A stretch of DNA of 64,000 nt, from positions 7,120-71,119 of the forward strand of contig JAZRRX010000058.1 of the NCBI GenBank assembly GCA_045651165.1, read 5' to 3'. The notes below the pieces were generated by a model, which searched no databases, had not been told where the DNA came from, and saw only the letters and a list, made by a program, of their open reading frames with translations. The position numbers were made by a program, and so were the translations under genes. This document shows, piece by piece, positions 32,571 to 41,356 of the stretch; position 1 is the first letter of the stretch; the number at the start of each line of letters is the position of its first letter. Source of the DNA: RGIG4608 sp045651165. Lineage in GTDB: Bacteria; Bacillota; Clostridia; Oscillospirales; CAG-272.

Positions 32571-33737
32571 TTAAAATTCTTCAGCTGCTTCTGCATCAGA
32601 AAGCATATCAAGTTCATCAGAGAAGGAGGAGTAGTCGCCAAACATACCAGAATATTTAGATTTCTTCATAATATGTATAGCATCTGGTTCGATATAAAGA
32701 CCAATGAATTGTTCGGGAGCAACATAGTCAGTTGACTGAATCATCCACTTAAAGCCTTTAATGTCCACGATTATCTCATAGTGAACGCCCTTAAAGGTAA
32801 CTGCTGAAACTTGACCTGTGAGCATACCCTTTTCGGGTTCAACAACGTCAACGTCCTCAGGACGAACAACAACGTCAACCTGCTCATTCTTTTCAAATCC
32901 CTTGTCAAGACAACTGAATGTATGTCCTGCAAAGCGAACATTGTAGTCAGAGAGCATAACGCCGTCAATAATGTTCGATTCGCCGATAAAGTCAGCAACA
33001 AAAGCGTTTTTGGGTTCGTTGTAGATATCTGTGGGAGTACCTATCTGCTGAATTTCACCATCTGCCATAACAACTATTGTGTCTGACATTGAAAGTGCTT
33101 CTTCTTGGTCATGAGTAACGTAAATGAACGTAATGCCGATGCTCTGTTGAATATTTTTAAGTTCAACCTGCATATCCTTACGGAGCTTTAAGTCAAGCGC
33201 GCCCAAGGGTTCATCCAAAAGAAGAACACGGGGGTGAGAAATAAGCGCACGGGCAATCGCAACTCTCTGTTGCTGACCACCTGACATTGTGCTAACGCTT
33301 TTGTTTTCAAAGCCTGAAAGCGCAACCATTTTAAGCATTTCGGTTACTTTTTCTCTTATTTCATCTTCAGGTAATTTTTTAAGTCTTAAGGGGAACGCGA
33401 TATTTTCATATACGTTCAAATGTGGGAAAAGCGCGTATTTTTGGAACACGGTGTTGATGTGTCTTTTGTTTGGGGGGAGGTCGTTGATTTCCTTGCCTTC
33501 AAAAAGCACTTTGCCCTCATCTGGGGTTTCAAAACCGCCAATAATACGAAGAGTTGTAGTCTTGCCACATCCTGACGGGCCAAGGAGAGTTACAAACTCT
33601 TTGTCTCTTATATAAAGGTTGATGTCGTGAAGGACTGTTTCACCATCATACTGTTTGGATATGTTCTTCAAATCAACCACTTTGGTGTCGGTATAAGTTA
33701 CCTTTGGTTTAATAATATTGCCGTTATTTTCTTTCAT
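32571..33737 (-). CDS. potA: Spermidine/putrescine ABC transporter ATPase PotA
   Basis: 388 residues from ATG 33737, with AGGAG about 11 bases upstream. The frame stays open back to an ATG at 33884, but the promoter at 33814-33842 lies downstream of that codon and rules it out. Walker A is GPSGCGKTTTLRIIGG, signature TMSGGQQQRVAIARAL, Walker B VLLLDEPLGALD, and H-loop YVTHDQEEAL. The C-terminal third is the TOBE regulatory domain (VDVVVRPEDVDVVEPEKG). It couples ATP hydrolysis to polyamine uptake through PotBC and PotD. Confidence 0.95.
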   Translation of the reverse strand: MKENNGNIIKPKVTYTDTKVVDLKNISKQYDGETVLHDINLYIRDKEFVTLLGPSGCGKTTTLRIIGGFETPDEGKVLFEGKEINDLPPNKRHINTVFQKYALFPHLNVYENIAFPLRLKKLPEDEIREKVTEMLKMVALSGFENKSVSTMSGGQQQRVAIARALISHPRVLLLDEPLGALDLKLRKDMQVELKNIQQSIGITFIYVTHDQEEALSMSDTIVVMADGEIQQIGTPTDIYNEPKNAFVADFIGESNIIDGVMLSDYNVRFAGHTFSCLDKGFEKNEQVDVVVRPEDVDVVEPEKGMLTGQVSAVTFKGVHYEIIVDIKGFKWMIQSTDYVAPEQFIGLYIEPDAIHIMKKSKYSGMFGDYSSFSDELDMLSDAEAAEEF

Positions 33738-33813
33738 TCCGCATAATACTCCTAACACAAAAATATTTTGGGGAATGGGGAGTGTAAGCACACTCTTATC
33801 CATCATAGCAAAT

Positions 33814-33842
33814 ATTGTAGCAGATATGAAGAAAAAATGCAA
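33814..33842 (-). promoter_or_regulatory. Promoter of potABCD
   Basis: Minus-strand TTGCAT (33842-33837), 17 bases, TACAAT (33819-33814). Confidence 0.65.
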
Positions 33843-33954
33843 TAGGTTTGAGAAAAAAAGTCGAAAAAAATCGGCAAAAATCAAGAAAAATTATGATTAT
33901 CCGTTGGCAACTTGAATGAAATCAAAAAAACACCATTATTACTCGTTTAATCTC

Positions 33955-34569
33955 TTAAATTCTCTCGAAATCTCTTATTTTGATGTTAAAAATGAAGCAT
34001 TTTGCGAAGAAAATAAGGCAAAAAATGAACATAGGAACTCCATTTGATATTTTGAGCATCATATATACCGAAAGTAACCATAAAGAAAGCAGAGTTGAAA
34101 ATGACGTGATGCGAAGAATTTTATCCGCCGTATCGAGTGAAAAAAGAAGACAGAGAGTACATTTTAAAATTCTTCCACCGTCAAGAGATGTAAGCGGAAT
34201 TAGGTTGAAAATAGACAGGCAAAGGGAGAGAATTGAAAAGGGAAAGAGAAAGCTTTGGCAGAAGGGGATAGTCAGATTGCTCAATGCAATTTTATAGGTA
34301 AATGCAAATCCTACAAAGCCCACCAAGGGGCCACCGAGTGCAAATATCAATTCGTCCACATATGAGGGATCTTTTTCAGTTTTTATTCGACCTCCAAATA
34401 GGGATAATTCAAAACTTTTTATCTTTATTTTTAATATTTTTGCGCACAAAATATGGCCAATTTCGTGCAAGAGGACGGCGCAGATAAGTGGAACAATAAA
34501 CGGTGTGTTTGAAAGCATTAAAAATATAATCCAAATAATACTGAACGGTGATATTTTTATTTTTTTCAT
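33955..34569 (-). CDS. M50-family membrane metalloprotease (SpoIVFB-like)
   Basis: 204 residues, almost entirely hydrophobic with about five to six membrane segments. The zinc site is in the membrane: AVLLHEIGHILCAKIL (HExxH) and the third-ligand motif NLIPLTSLDGGRILKC (N-P-LDGGR). Family members cut substrates inside the membrane. Small size with no PDZ or CBS domain fits SpoIVFB, the protease that activates pro-sigma-K in sporulation; sequence alone cannot prove that role. No SpoIVFA partner gene is adjacent. Confidence 0.8.
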   Translation of the reverse strand: MKKIKISPFSIIWIIFLMLSNTPFIVPLICAVLLHEIGHILCAKILKIKIKSFELSLFGGRIKTEKDPSYVDELIFALGGPLVGFVGFAFTYKIALSNLTIPFCQSFLFPFSILSLCLSIFNLIPLTSLDGGRILKCTLCLLFSLDTADKILRITSFSTLLSLWLLSVYMMLKISNGVPMFIFCLIFFAKCFIFNIKIRDFERI

Positions 34570-34735
34570 ATAGTCTCCTTGTTGAATTTATTAAAAGATT
34601 AGTTTTGTAAAATGGGGAACTCATTCATAAATTCCAAATTATCAAAACACTATCGTAGATATAATAATTCTATTTAGAAAACCCCAAACATATATTTGTA
34701 ATGAAAATATTTTCGGTAAATATTTTTAAAAACTA

Positions 34736-34764
34736 TTGACAATTTGAAATAAAAGTAATATAAT
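34736..34764 (+). promoter_or_regulatory. Consensus promoter of the tRNA gene
   Basis: TTGACA (34736-34741), 17 bases, TATAAT (34759-34764). Confidence 0.85.
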
Positions 34765-34781
34765 AATTAAGTCGCGTAAGC

Positions 34782-34858
34782 GGGCCATTAGCTCAGTTGG
34801 TTAGAGCTACCGGCTCATAACCGGTCGGTCTTAGGTTCGAGTCCTAAATGGCCCACCA
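34782..34858 (+). tRNA. tRNA with anticodon CAT (Met elongator or Ile2)
   Basis: 77 bases with encoded CCA. The acceptor stem GGGCCAT pairs with ATGGCCC, the D arm is GCTC..GAGC, the anticodon arm ACCGG-CTCATAA-CCGGT gives anticodon CAT, and the T arm is TTAGG-TTCGAGT-CCTAA. The 1-72 base pair is G-C, so it is not the initiator. CAT tRNAs can be elongator Met or the isoleucine tRNA whose C34 becomes lysidine; the arm sequences resemble the latter in memory, but this is not settled. Confidence 0.95.
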
Positions 34859-34860
34859 GA

Positions 34861-34892
34861 AAAAAGCACTTGCATTTTGCAGGTGCTTTTTT
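34861..34892 (+). terminator. Terminator after the tRNA gene
   Basis: AAAAAGCACTTGCA / TGCAGGTGCTTTTT stem followed by T's. Confidence 0.85.
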
Positions 34893-34951
34893 CATTTGTA
34901 TAAATTTAATGTTTTAATGGTGTCAAAAATAGCTATTTGTGTTCGAATTTG

Positions 34952-34980
34952 TTGACAAAAGCGCGAAAATTGGCTATAAT
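34952..34980 (+). promoter_or_regulatory. Consensus promoter of the PAP2-like/SGNH unit
   Basis: TTGACA (34952-34957), 17 bases, TATAAT (34975-34980). Confidence 0.85.
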
Positions 34981-35015
34981 AGTTTATAATGATGTTTTGC
35001 CGGGGAGATAAATAT

Positions 35016-35471
35016 ATGAAGTGGTTACTTGACTTATTAAGAAATCCGTATTTAATTACTGTGCTTGTGGCATTTTTTGCATCACAGACGATAAAATTGT
35101 TTACACACGCTATTGTATATAAAAAATTTGATATAAAACGATGGTTTGGTGACGGCGGTATGCCAAGCTCACACACAGCCACCGTTTCATCAATGGCATT
35201 TTTTACGGGTATGACTTGCGGATTTGCAAGCTTTGAATTTGGCATTTCAATGCTTTTGTGTATGATTGTTTGCCGAGATGCCGTTGGTGTAAGAAACGAA
35301 ACGGGTAAACAAGCCGTAATACTTAATGAACTTAAAAAGTTGATTGAAGGCAAAGAAGCTTCTCAAATCAAATTGAAGGAATTCGTTGGACATAATCCTA
35401 TTCAGGTGTTATTTGGCGTTATTCTTGGATTTCTTGTTGCTTGCTTTATGCATTTGGTGGTGTTTGTATGA
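35016..35471 (+). CDS. Divergent PAP2-family (DUF212) membrane protein
   Basis: 151 residues from ATG 35016 (GGGGAGA upstream). It has about three to four membrane segments. GDGGMPSSHTATVSSMAFFTG holds the phosphatase-like SSH motif, and CRDAVGVRNETGKQA and FVGHNPIQVLFGVILG are also characteristic of this family, related to YuiD. It may be a lipid-phosphate phosphatase; activity is unproven for the family. Its stop overlaps the start of the next gene (ATGA). Confidence 0.85.
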   Translation: MKWLLDLLRNPYLITVLVAFFASQTIKLFTHAIVYKKFDIKRWFGDGGMPSSHTATVSSMAFFTGMTCGFASFEFGISMLLCMIVCRDAVGVRNETGKQAVILNELKKLIEGKEASQIKLKEFVGHNPIQVLFGVILGFLVACFMHLVVFV

Positions 35472-36190
35472 CTAAAAGAACAAAGATTATTTTAATTTCA
35501 TTGGCAATTATTCTCTTGCTTTCTCTTGTGTGTGGATTATTATATTTCTTTTTAGAATATTTACCCGAAAAGAAAAGAAAAGAGGAGCTTATCCGTGCGG
35601 CGCAGGAGTATTACAATCAAAAGCTTTTGCTCTATGCGGAAGAAAATAAAGCATATTCTGATTATGAGGTGGATATTGCATTTATCGGTGACAGCTTGAC
35701 TGACGGATATGATGTTGAAAAATATTATCCAGAATATAAAGTTGAAAATCGTGGAATTGGTGGCGATACCACGCACGGACTTTTGGCTCGACTTGACGTT
35801 TCTGTTTATCAACTTAAGCCGAAAGTTATAGTAATGCTTATTGGTGCAAACAATTTTGATACTATGCTTGATGATTATGAGCAGATAATTATAGGCATTA
35901 AAGAAAATTTGCCTGAAACGAAGCTCGTTATTTGCTCGTTGACATCAATGGGTGGAGAACTTTGGGGAAAGAACAATCACAAGGCCATATTAAATAACGT
36001 TCAAATAAAGGCTTATGCCGAAAAACACGAATGTCCTTACATTGATCTTTATACTGCTTTATTAAATATCGAAACAAATGAGATATACGAGCATTATACG
36101 ACTGACGGTGGACATTTGACTGTGGCAGGATACGAAGTTTTCACATCTTGCGTTAAGCCTGTTGTTGATGAAATATTGAAAAACAAATGA
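35468..36190 (+). CDS. Membrane-anchored SGNH/GDSL hydrolase
   Basis: 240 residues from ATG 35468. There is one N-terminal membrane helix (IILISLAIILLLSLVCGLLYFF), so the catalytic domain should be outside the cell. The SGNH blocks are I, AFIGDSLTDGYD (Ser); II, VENRGIGGDTTHG (Gly); III, MLIGANNFDT (Asn); V, TDGGHLTVAGYEVF (Asp, His). It is an esterase or acetyl-hydrolase acting on lipids, glycans or peptidoglycan acetyl groups; substrate unknown. Translationally coupled to the PAP2-like gene. Confidence 0.88.
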   Translation: MTKRTKIILISLAIILLLSLVCGLLYFFLEYLPEKKRKEELIRAAQEYYNQKLLLYAEENKAYSDYEVDIAFIGDSLTDGYDVEKYYPEYKVENRGIGGDTTHGLLARLDVSVYQLKPKVIVMLIGANNFDTMLDDYEQIIIGIKENLPETKLVICSLTSMGGELWGKNNHKAILNNVQIKAYAEKHECPYIDLYTALLNIETNEIYEHYTTDGGHLTVAGYEVFTSCVKPVVDEILKNK

Positions 36191-36224
36191 ACAAAATTTA
36201 TCACAATTTATCTAGTGATGTTGA

Positions 36225-36253
36225 TTGACAAATTTGATAATATGTGGTAGAAT
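36225..36253 (+). promoter_or_regulatory. Promoter of the DUF3221 lipoprotein gene
   Basis: TTGACA (36225-36230), 17 bases, TAGAAT (36248-36253). Confidence 0.65.
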
Positions 36254-36294
36254 ATATGGGTGTAAATTGCAAACAATATTATTGAGGTGCACAT

Positions 36295-36636
36295 ATGAAA
36301 AAAATCATTTTAATCGTTTCTGTTGTGCTTGTTTTGGCTCTCTTGGTGTCATGTTATATTACCGAGGAGGAGCAGAATATGGAAGGCGCTAAAATGACTG
36401 CTGTGATTAAAAACATTGCAGATAAAATTGAGGTTGAGGTAATTGAGGGTGATTACAACGTATCTGGAATATATTGGGTAAATATTTCGTCCGATACGGT
36501 GTTTACAGATGAAAACAACGTTCGTTTATCTCTTTCTGATTTGAATGTTGGAGATATTATAGAAATCACCTATAGTGGTCAGGTGGCTTTGAGCTACCCA
36601 CCACAAATATCTGCAAGAAAAATTCAAATTAAATAA
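36295..36636 (+). CDS. DUF3221-like (YobA-type) lipoprotein
   Basis: 113 residues. Lipoprotein signal KKIILIVSVVLVLALLVSC with lipobox LVSC. The mature part is a small beta-barrel-like domain: MTAVIKNIADKIEVEVIEGD, YWVNISSDTVFTDE, LSDLNVGDIIEITYSGQV and YPPQISARKIQIK match the DUF3221 layout, where the 'Dhh-vGD.hei.y.G.v..syPp.i.a..I' pattern recurs. Function is unknown; such genes are often near-cell-surface accessory proteins. Monocistronic. Confidence 0.8.
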   Translation: MKKIILIVSVVLVLALLVSCYITEEEQNMEGAKMTAVIKNIADKIEVEVIEGDYNVSGIYWVNISSDTVFTDENNVRLSLSDLNVGDIIEITYSGQVALSYPPQISARKIQIK

Positions 36637-36637
36637 A

Positions 36638-36666
36638 AAAATACGGAGCAATTTGCTCCGTATTTT
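36638..36666. terminator. Bidirectional terminator
   Basis: AAAATACGGAGCA / TGCTCCGTATTTT stem between convergent genes. Confidence 0.9.
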
Positions 36667-36669
36667 TTA

Positions 36670-37476
36670 TTACCAGTCATATTTTTCGTCAATAATTTCG
36701 TCGATATATTCTTCTTCGTATTCTTCGTAATATTCGTCAATATCTTTGAGCTTTTCTCTAAGTGGCTTTCTTCTTCTTCTCTCATCGAGAATTTCGGGAA
36801 GATACCAATAAACGATATAGCCGAAAAGCAACGGCAATACCAAAATCATATACCAATATGGTGATGGGATGATAGCATAGAAGAAATTCAAAATTTCAGA
36901 AGTGGGTGCGAGTGTTGACATATAGTTTGCACCATCACTAACTGACCAACCATTCATAGAATTTATAACCAAATTTAATATGTGTACTACTGTGAACACG
37001 AAAATTGTTAAAAGTATAATCGATTTTGCAATTTTTGTATATCTATGAACAAGTTCTAATTCGAAAAGCAAAATCGGAATGCCTGCGCTAAGCACGTGCA
37101 TCATAAAATAAGTTATAAATTCAACAGAGAATACCTTAATATCTGCCATGGCTGTATTGAATACCAAGGCAATAATTGAGCCTGACGACCAAATGAGAAG
37201 GAGGTTACAAATTCTTTTGCCTCTTGTAAGAACAGCAAAGGGGAGAATAAGTGTGCTCATCGCCCAGAAACTCAAGGGGAGGTTTTTAAAGATATCCGCA
37301 CCGCTTGAGATTAATCCGTAAACAACGTAACCCGCGCCGAATAAGGATAATGTGAACAAAGACAAAATCTGTATACTTCTCGTTTTTCTTCTGAGAATGA
37401 AATATATTATTATATTGATAGCAACTGCAAGCGCGAGCGTTATCAAATGTACTGTACCAAATGAGCCCCAAGTCAT
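36670..37476 (-). CDS. YwaF/TIGR02206-type membrane protein
   Basis: 268 residues with about seven membrane helices. The N terminus WGSFGTVHLITLALAVAIN, and the central PLSFWAMSTLILPFAVLTRG, fit the TIGR02206/YwaF family. The C terminus is a cytoplasmic tail, first basic (DERRRRKPLREK) then strongly acidic (EYYEEYEEEYIDEIIDE), which is unusual. Function is unknown. Confidence 0.75.
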   Translation of the reverse strand: MTWGSFGTVHLITLALAVAINIIIYFILRRKTRSIQILSLFTLSLFGAGYVVYGLISSGADIFKNLPLSFWAMSTLILPFAVLTRGKRICNLLLIWSSGSIIALVFNTAMADIKVFSVEFITYFMMHVLSAGIPILLFELELVHRYTKIAKSIILLTIFVFTVVHILNLVINSMNGWSVSDGANYMSTLAPTSEILNFFYAIIPSPYWYMILVLPLLFGYIVYWYLPEILDERRRRKPLREKLKDIDEYYEEYEEEYIDEIIDEKYDW

Positions 37477-37699
37477 ACTAAACCCTCCTTAAGAATACTA
37501 TATACTCAACAAAATAATACATATTAAGCATACAAAAATATGATAGCATAAAAAAGTGATTTTGTCAATATCGATAAAAAATTTATTAAATAATAACGAA
37601 AAAATATGACTAAAGTGTCAAAAAGTGTGCAAAATTACATTTTGAGGGGTGCGAGTGCTAAAAATCAATTGTAATTGAGAAAAAAATCTTAAAAAACTC

Positions 37700-37728
37700 T
37701 TGACAAAGTCATAGAAAAGTGGTAAATT
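37700..37728 (+). promoter_or_regulatory. Sigma-A promoter of the hrcA-grpE-dnaK-dnaJ operon
   Basis: TTGACA (37700-37705), 17 bases, TAAATT (37723-37728). Confidence 0.8.
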
Positions 37729-37739
37729 AGTATCAGAAA

Positions 37740-37766
37740 TTAGCACTTGACACACAGGAGTGCTAA
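37740..37766. promoter_or_regulatory. CIRCE element (HrcA operator)
   Basis: TTAGCACTT-N9-GAGTGCTAA, one base off the perfect inverted repeat (consensus left arm TTAGCACTC). It begins close to the transcription start predicted from the promoter, as in other HrcA-repressed operons. Confidence 0.95.
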
Positions 37767-37790
37767 AAATTTAGAAAGTGAGGAAGTAAA

Positions 37791-38876
37791 ATGAGCCAAT
37801 TTGACAGGGAATTAAGCGAAAGAAAAAAACAAATACTTAAAGCGGTCGTTGAAGCTCACATTGCCGCGGGTGAACCGGTCGGTTCAAAATTTCTCGTGCA
37901 GAGCAATTCACTTTCTTGCTCATCTGCCACGATAAGAAATGAAATGGCAGAGCTTGAGGAGATGGGTTACCTTGAACAACCCCACACATCGGCAGGACGT
38001 GTTCCAAGTGAGCTAGGTTACAGATTTTACGTTGACTCACTTCTTCAGCACTACGCGATGACAAATAAGGAGATTGACCAAATTAATTCCTTATTAAAAA
38101 TAAAGATGGGTGAGCTTGATAAAATTCTTGAGGTGGCGTCAAAGGTTGCATCAAACATTACCAATTACACGGGTATTGCGATAAAACCCAAGCAAAGCTC
38201 AATAAAAATTTTGAAATATGAGATAGTTGGCATCGACAAGCATCAGTTTGCTATCGTTATGATACTTTCAACGGGTGCTATAAAAACAAAGAAGGTTAAA
38301 ATACCGATTGAGGTTGATGAGTTTTCACTCTCCCACCTCTCGGGCGCACTTAATGCTTATCTTACAGGACTTTGTGCAGATGAAATTACTCTTACGTCCG
38401 TTATGAATCTTGAAAGGGCAATGGGAGATAATTCGATTTTGGTTAATGCCACAATCAAGGCAATATACGATACTATGAGTTCATTTGATGGTGGTGAACT
38501 TCACTATAGTGGACTCAATCATCTTTTGCAGTATCCCGAATATTCTGATGTGAATAAATTCGGTGAAATAATAAATACATTTGAAGAGAAGGATCAGTTA
38601 CTTGAACTTGTTTCAGGAAGCAATGCGGACGATATCAACGTGCTTATCGGCTCTGAAAACAGTGTTAAGGTTATGAGCGACTCTGCCATCGTATTTAAGC
38701 AAATTAAAAAGGACGGAAAAACAATCGGTGCTATCGGAGTTGTGGGTCCAAGACGAATGGACTATGCAAGAGTTTTGGCAACTCTCAACGAACTTAGTGA
38801 AAACATTACCGACCTTATAGAAGATAGAAGATTATTAGGAGAAAACGGAGGAGATAGCGGTGCAGGAAGAAATTAA
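37791..38876 (+). CDS. hrcA: Heat-shock repressor HrcA
   Basis: 361 residues. It binds CIRCE and represses the chaperone operon until GroE is titrated by unfolded protein. The N-terminal winged helix has RKKQILKAVVEAHIAAGEPV, SSATIRNEMAELEEMGYLEQ and PHTSAGRVPSELGYRFYVD, the family signature. The C-terminal GAF-like domain ends with IGAIGVVGPRRMDYARVLATL. The RBS is AAAGTGAGGAAG. Its 3' end overlaps grpE by 17 bases. It is autoregulated by the CIRCE site just upstream. Confidence 0.97.
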   Translation: MSQFDRELSERKKQILKAVVEAHIAAGEPVGSKFLVQSNSLSCSSATIRNEMAELEEMGYLEQPHTSAGRVPSELGYRFYVDSLLQHYAMTNKEIDQINSLLKIKMGELDKILEVASKVASNITNYTGIAIKPKQSSIKILKYEIVGIDKHQFAIVMILSTGAIKTKKVKIPIEVDEFSLSHLSGALNAYLTGLCADEITLTSVMNLERAMGDNSILVNATIKAIYDTMSSFDGGELHYSGLNHLLQYPEYSDVNKFGEIINTFEEKDQLLELVSGSNADDINVLIGSENSVKVMSDSAIVFKQIKKDGKTIGAIGVVGPRRMDYARVLATLNELSENITDLIEDRRLLGENGGDSGAGRN

Positions 38877-39408
38877 GGATACTGAAACAGTTGAAGAAAC
38901 TGTAGAAGTTGAAGAAACAAAAAAAGAAAAGAAGAAAAACAAAAAGGCAGAGGCAGAAATTGCCGATCTTAAGGAAATTATACTCTCTAAAGAGCAAGAA
39001 ATTGCAGAACTTAACGACAAGTATATGCGTCTTTATGCAGAATACGATAACTTCCGTCGCAGAAGCGCGAAGGAAAGAGAAAGCATCTATTTCGATGCAA
39101 AGAGTGATACACTTAAGAATATTCTCCCCATTCTTGATAATATGGAGAGAGCAACTGCTTTTACCGAAGCAGACAAGATTCTTGAGGGAATGAATTTAAT
39201 TCTTAAAAGCTTTAACGAAAATTTCTCTAAAATGGACGTTAAAGAAATTGAAGCTCTTGGAAAAACATTTGACCCCAACGTTCACTATGCAGTTATGCAT
39301 ATAGAAGATGAAAGCTATGGAGAAAACGAAGTAGTTGAAGTTCTTCAAAAGGGTTATATCTGTGGTGATAAGGTCATAAGATACGCAATGGTAAAGGTTG
39401 CAAACTAA
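38860..39408 (+). CDS. grpE: Nucleotide exchange factor GrpE
   Basis: 182 residues with GTG start at 38860 and RBS GGAGGA. It releases ADP from DnaK. The N terminus is acidic and Lys-rich, then a long coiled coil (EIADLKEIILSKEQEIAELN, KYMRLYAEYDNFRRRSAKER), then the beta domain ending FDPNVHYAVMHIEDE and GYICGDKVIRYAMVKVA. The gene starts inside the end of hrcA. Confidence 0.95.
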   Translation: MQEEIKDTETVEETVEVEETKKEKKKNKKAEAEIADLKEIILSKEQEIAELNDKYMRLYAEYDNFRRRSAKERESIYFDAKSDTLKNILPILDNMERATAFTEADKILEGMNLILKSFNENFSKMDVKEIEALGKTFDPNVHYAVMHIEDESYGENEVVEVLQKGYICGDKVIRYAMVKVAN

Positions 39409-39452
39409 ATTAGTTAAAAATTTTATTTATTATATTTGGAGGAAAAATTATT

Positions 39453-41285
39453 ATGGGAAAAATTATTGGTATTGACTTAGGAACAACAAACTCTTGTGTT
39501 GCAGTTTTTGAGGGTGGTGAGCCCGTTGTTATCCCTAATCCCGAGGGAGCAAGAACTACACCTTCTGTTGTAGCATTTACAAAAACAGGTGAAAGAATTA
39601 TCGGTCAGGTTGCAAAGCGTCAGGCTATTACAAACCCCGAAAAGACAATTATGAGTATTAAGCGCCATATGGGTAGCGATTACAAAGTGAATATTGACGG
39701 CAAGTCATACACTCCTCAGGAAATCTCTGCTATGACACTTCAGAAGCTCAAAGCAGACGCTGAGGCATATCTTGGTGCGCCCGTAACTGAAGCGGTTATC
39801 ACAGTTCCTGCATACTTTAGTGATGCTCAGCGTCAGGCTACAAAGGACGCAGGTAAGATTGCAGGTCTTGAAGTTAAGAGAATTATCAACGAGCCCACAG
39901 CAGCTGCTTTGGCTTATGGTATTGATAAAGAGAACGACCAGAAGGTTATGGTATTCGACCTTGGTGGTGGTACATTCGACGTATCCATTCTTGAAATTTC
40001 TGACGGTGTATTCGAAGTTCTTGCAACAAACGGTGACACAATGCTCGGTGGTGACGACTTTGACCAGCGCCTTATTGAATGGATGGTTAAGAAGTTCCAG
40101 ACAGAAAACGGTGTTGACCTCAGAAGTGATAAGATGGTAATGCAGCGTCTTAAGGAAGCTGCTGAAAAGGCAAAGATTGAGCTTTCAGGTATGACAAGCA
40201 CAAATATCAACTTGCCCTTCATCACAGCTACAGCTGCAGGCCCTCTCCACTTTGACGCAACTCTTACAAGAGCTGAATTCGATAGAATTACAAGCGACCT
40301 TGTAGATAGATCCATTGTGCCCACAAAGAAGGCACTTGCTGACGCAGGTCTTTCTGTAAGCCAGATTGACAAGGTACTCCTTGTTGGTGGTTCAACAAGA
40401 ATTCCCGCAGTTCAGGAAGCAGTTAAGAAGCTTATCGGCAAAGAGCCATTCAAGGGAATCAACCCCGACGAATGCGTAGCTGTTGGTGCTGCTATTCAAG
40501 CAGGTGTACTTGGTGGTGACGTAAAAGACCTTCTTCTTCTCGACGTTACACCTCTTTCACTTGGTATCGAAACACTCGGTGGTGTATTCAATAGAATTAT
40601 TGATAGAAACACAACAATTCCTGTAAAGAAGAGCCAGATTTATTCAACTGCTGCTGACGGTCAGACATCGGTTGAAATTCACATTCTTCAGGGTGAACGC
40701 GAAATGGCTGCTGGTAACACAACTCTTGGTAGATTCCACCTTGACGGAATTCCTGCAGCTCCCAGAGGAGTTCCTCAGATTGAGGTTACATTCGACATTG
40801 ACGCTAACGGTATCGTTAACGTAAGCGCATGTGATAAGGGTACAGGCAAGCAGACAAATATTACAATCACTTCTTCAACAAATATGAGTCAGGAAGATAT
40901 CGATAGAGCAGTTCGTGATGCTGAAAGATTTGCAGAAGAAGATAAAAAGCAGAAGGAAGCAGTTGACGTGAAGAACCACGCTGATACACTTATTTTCCAG
41001 AGTGAAAAGACACTTGCAGAAATCGGTGATAAGCTCCCTGAGTCCGACCTTGCAGACGTTAAAGCAGGTATTGAAAAGCTTAAAGAAACTGTTAAGAGCA
41101 ACGATACTGAGGCAATTAAGAGAGATACAGAAGCACTTCAACAGGCATTCTATGCTGTGTCTGAAAAGCTTTATAAACAGTCCGGCGCACAGGGTAACCC
41201 CGGTGCTGACTTTGGTGGCGCACAGGGTGATGCTGACAACGGCACGTACTATGACGCAGGTTTTGAAGATAAGACAAATCAGTAA
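39453..41285 (+). CDS. dnaK: Chaperone DnaK (Hsp70)
   Basis: 610 residues. ATP-driven chaperone. N-terminal IIGIDLGTTNSCVAVFEGG, then TVPAYFSDAQRQATKDAG, VMVFDLGGGTFDVSILEI and VGGSTRIPAVQEAVKKL are the actin-fold nucleotide-binding motifs. The linker VKDLLLLDVTPLSLGIETLGG and the beta-sandwich substrate domain follow. The C terminus is Gly- and Asp-rich and ends FEDKTNQ. RBS GGAGG. It is 44 bases after grpE. Confidence 0.98.
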   Translation: MGKIIGIDLGTTNSCVAVFEGGEPVVIPNPEGARTTPSVVAFTKTGERIIGQVAKRQAITNPEKTIMSIKRHMGSDYKVNIDGKSYTPQEISAMTLQKLKADAEAYLGAPVTEAVITVPAYFSDAQRQATKDAGKIAGLEVKRIINEPTAAALAYGIDKENDQKVMVFDLGGGTFDVSILEISDGVFEVLATNGDTMLGGDDFDQRLIEWMVKKFQTENGVDLRSDKMVMQRLKEAAEKAKIELSGMTSTNINLPFITATAAGPLHFDATLTRAEFDRITSDLVDRSIVPTKKALADAGLSVSQIDKVLLVGGSTRIPAVQEAVKKLIGKEPFKGINPDECVAVGAAIQAGVLGGDVKDLLLLDVTPLSLGIETLGGVFNRIIDRNTTIPVKKSQIYSTAADGQTSVEIHILQGEREMAAGNTTLGRFHLDGIPAAPRGVPQIEVTFDIDANGIVNVSACDKGTGKQTNITITSSTNMSQEDIDRAVRDAERFAEEDKKQKEAVDVKNHADTLIFQSEKTLAEIGDKLPESDLADVKAGIEKLKETVKSNDTEAIKRDTEALQQAFYAVSEKLYKQSGAQGNPGADFGGAQGDADNGTYYDAGFEDKTNQ

Positions 41286-41304
41286 AATCAATTAAATTTA
41301 GGCA

Positions 41305-41330
41305 AGGAAAGGGCAAAAACGCCCTTTCCT
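41305..41330 (+). terminator. Hairpin between dnaK and dnaJ (attenuator candidate)
   Basis: AGGAAAGGGC / GCCCTTTCCT, a perfect 10-bp stem with a 6-base loop, but no T-tract after it. It could lower read-through into dnaJ or protect the dnaK mRNA end. Confidence 0.5.
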
Positions 41331-41356
41331 ATGTCCGTTTATAAAGAGAGATAAAA

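Larger units (their letters stand above)
37477..37790. other. Regulatory intergenic region upstream of hrcA
   Basis: No gene. It holds the hrcA promoter (37700-37728), a CIRCE operator (37740-37766) and a separate unpaired GAGTGCTAA half-site at 37653-37661. Confidence 0.8.

Noticed and set aside
33738..33884. 49-residue N-terminal extension of PotA
   Set aside because: The promoter at 33814-33842 lies downstream of that ATG, and the extension has no PotA similarity.
34892..35353. 153-codon minus-strand frame opposite the PAP2-like gene
   Set aside because: The plus-strand gene has a consensus promoter, RBS and family motif; this is its shadow.
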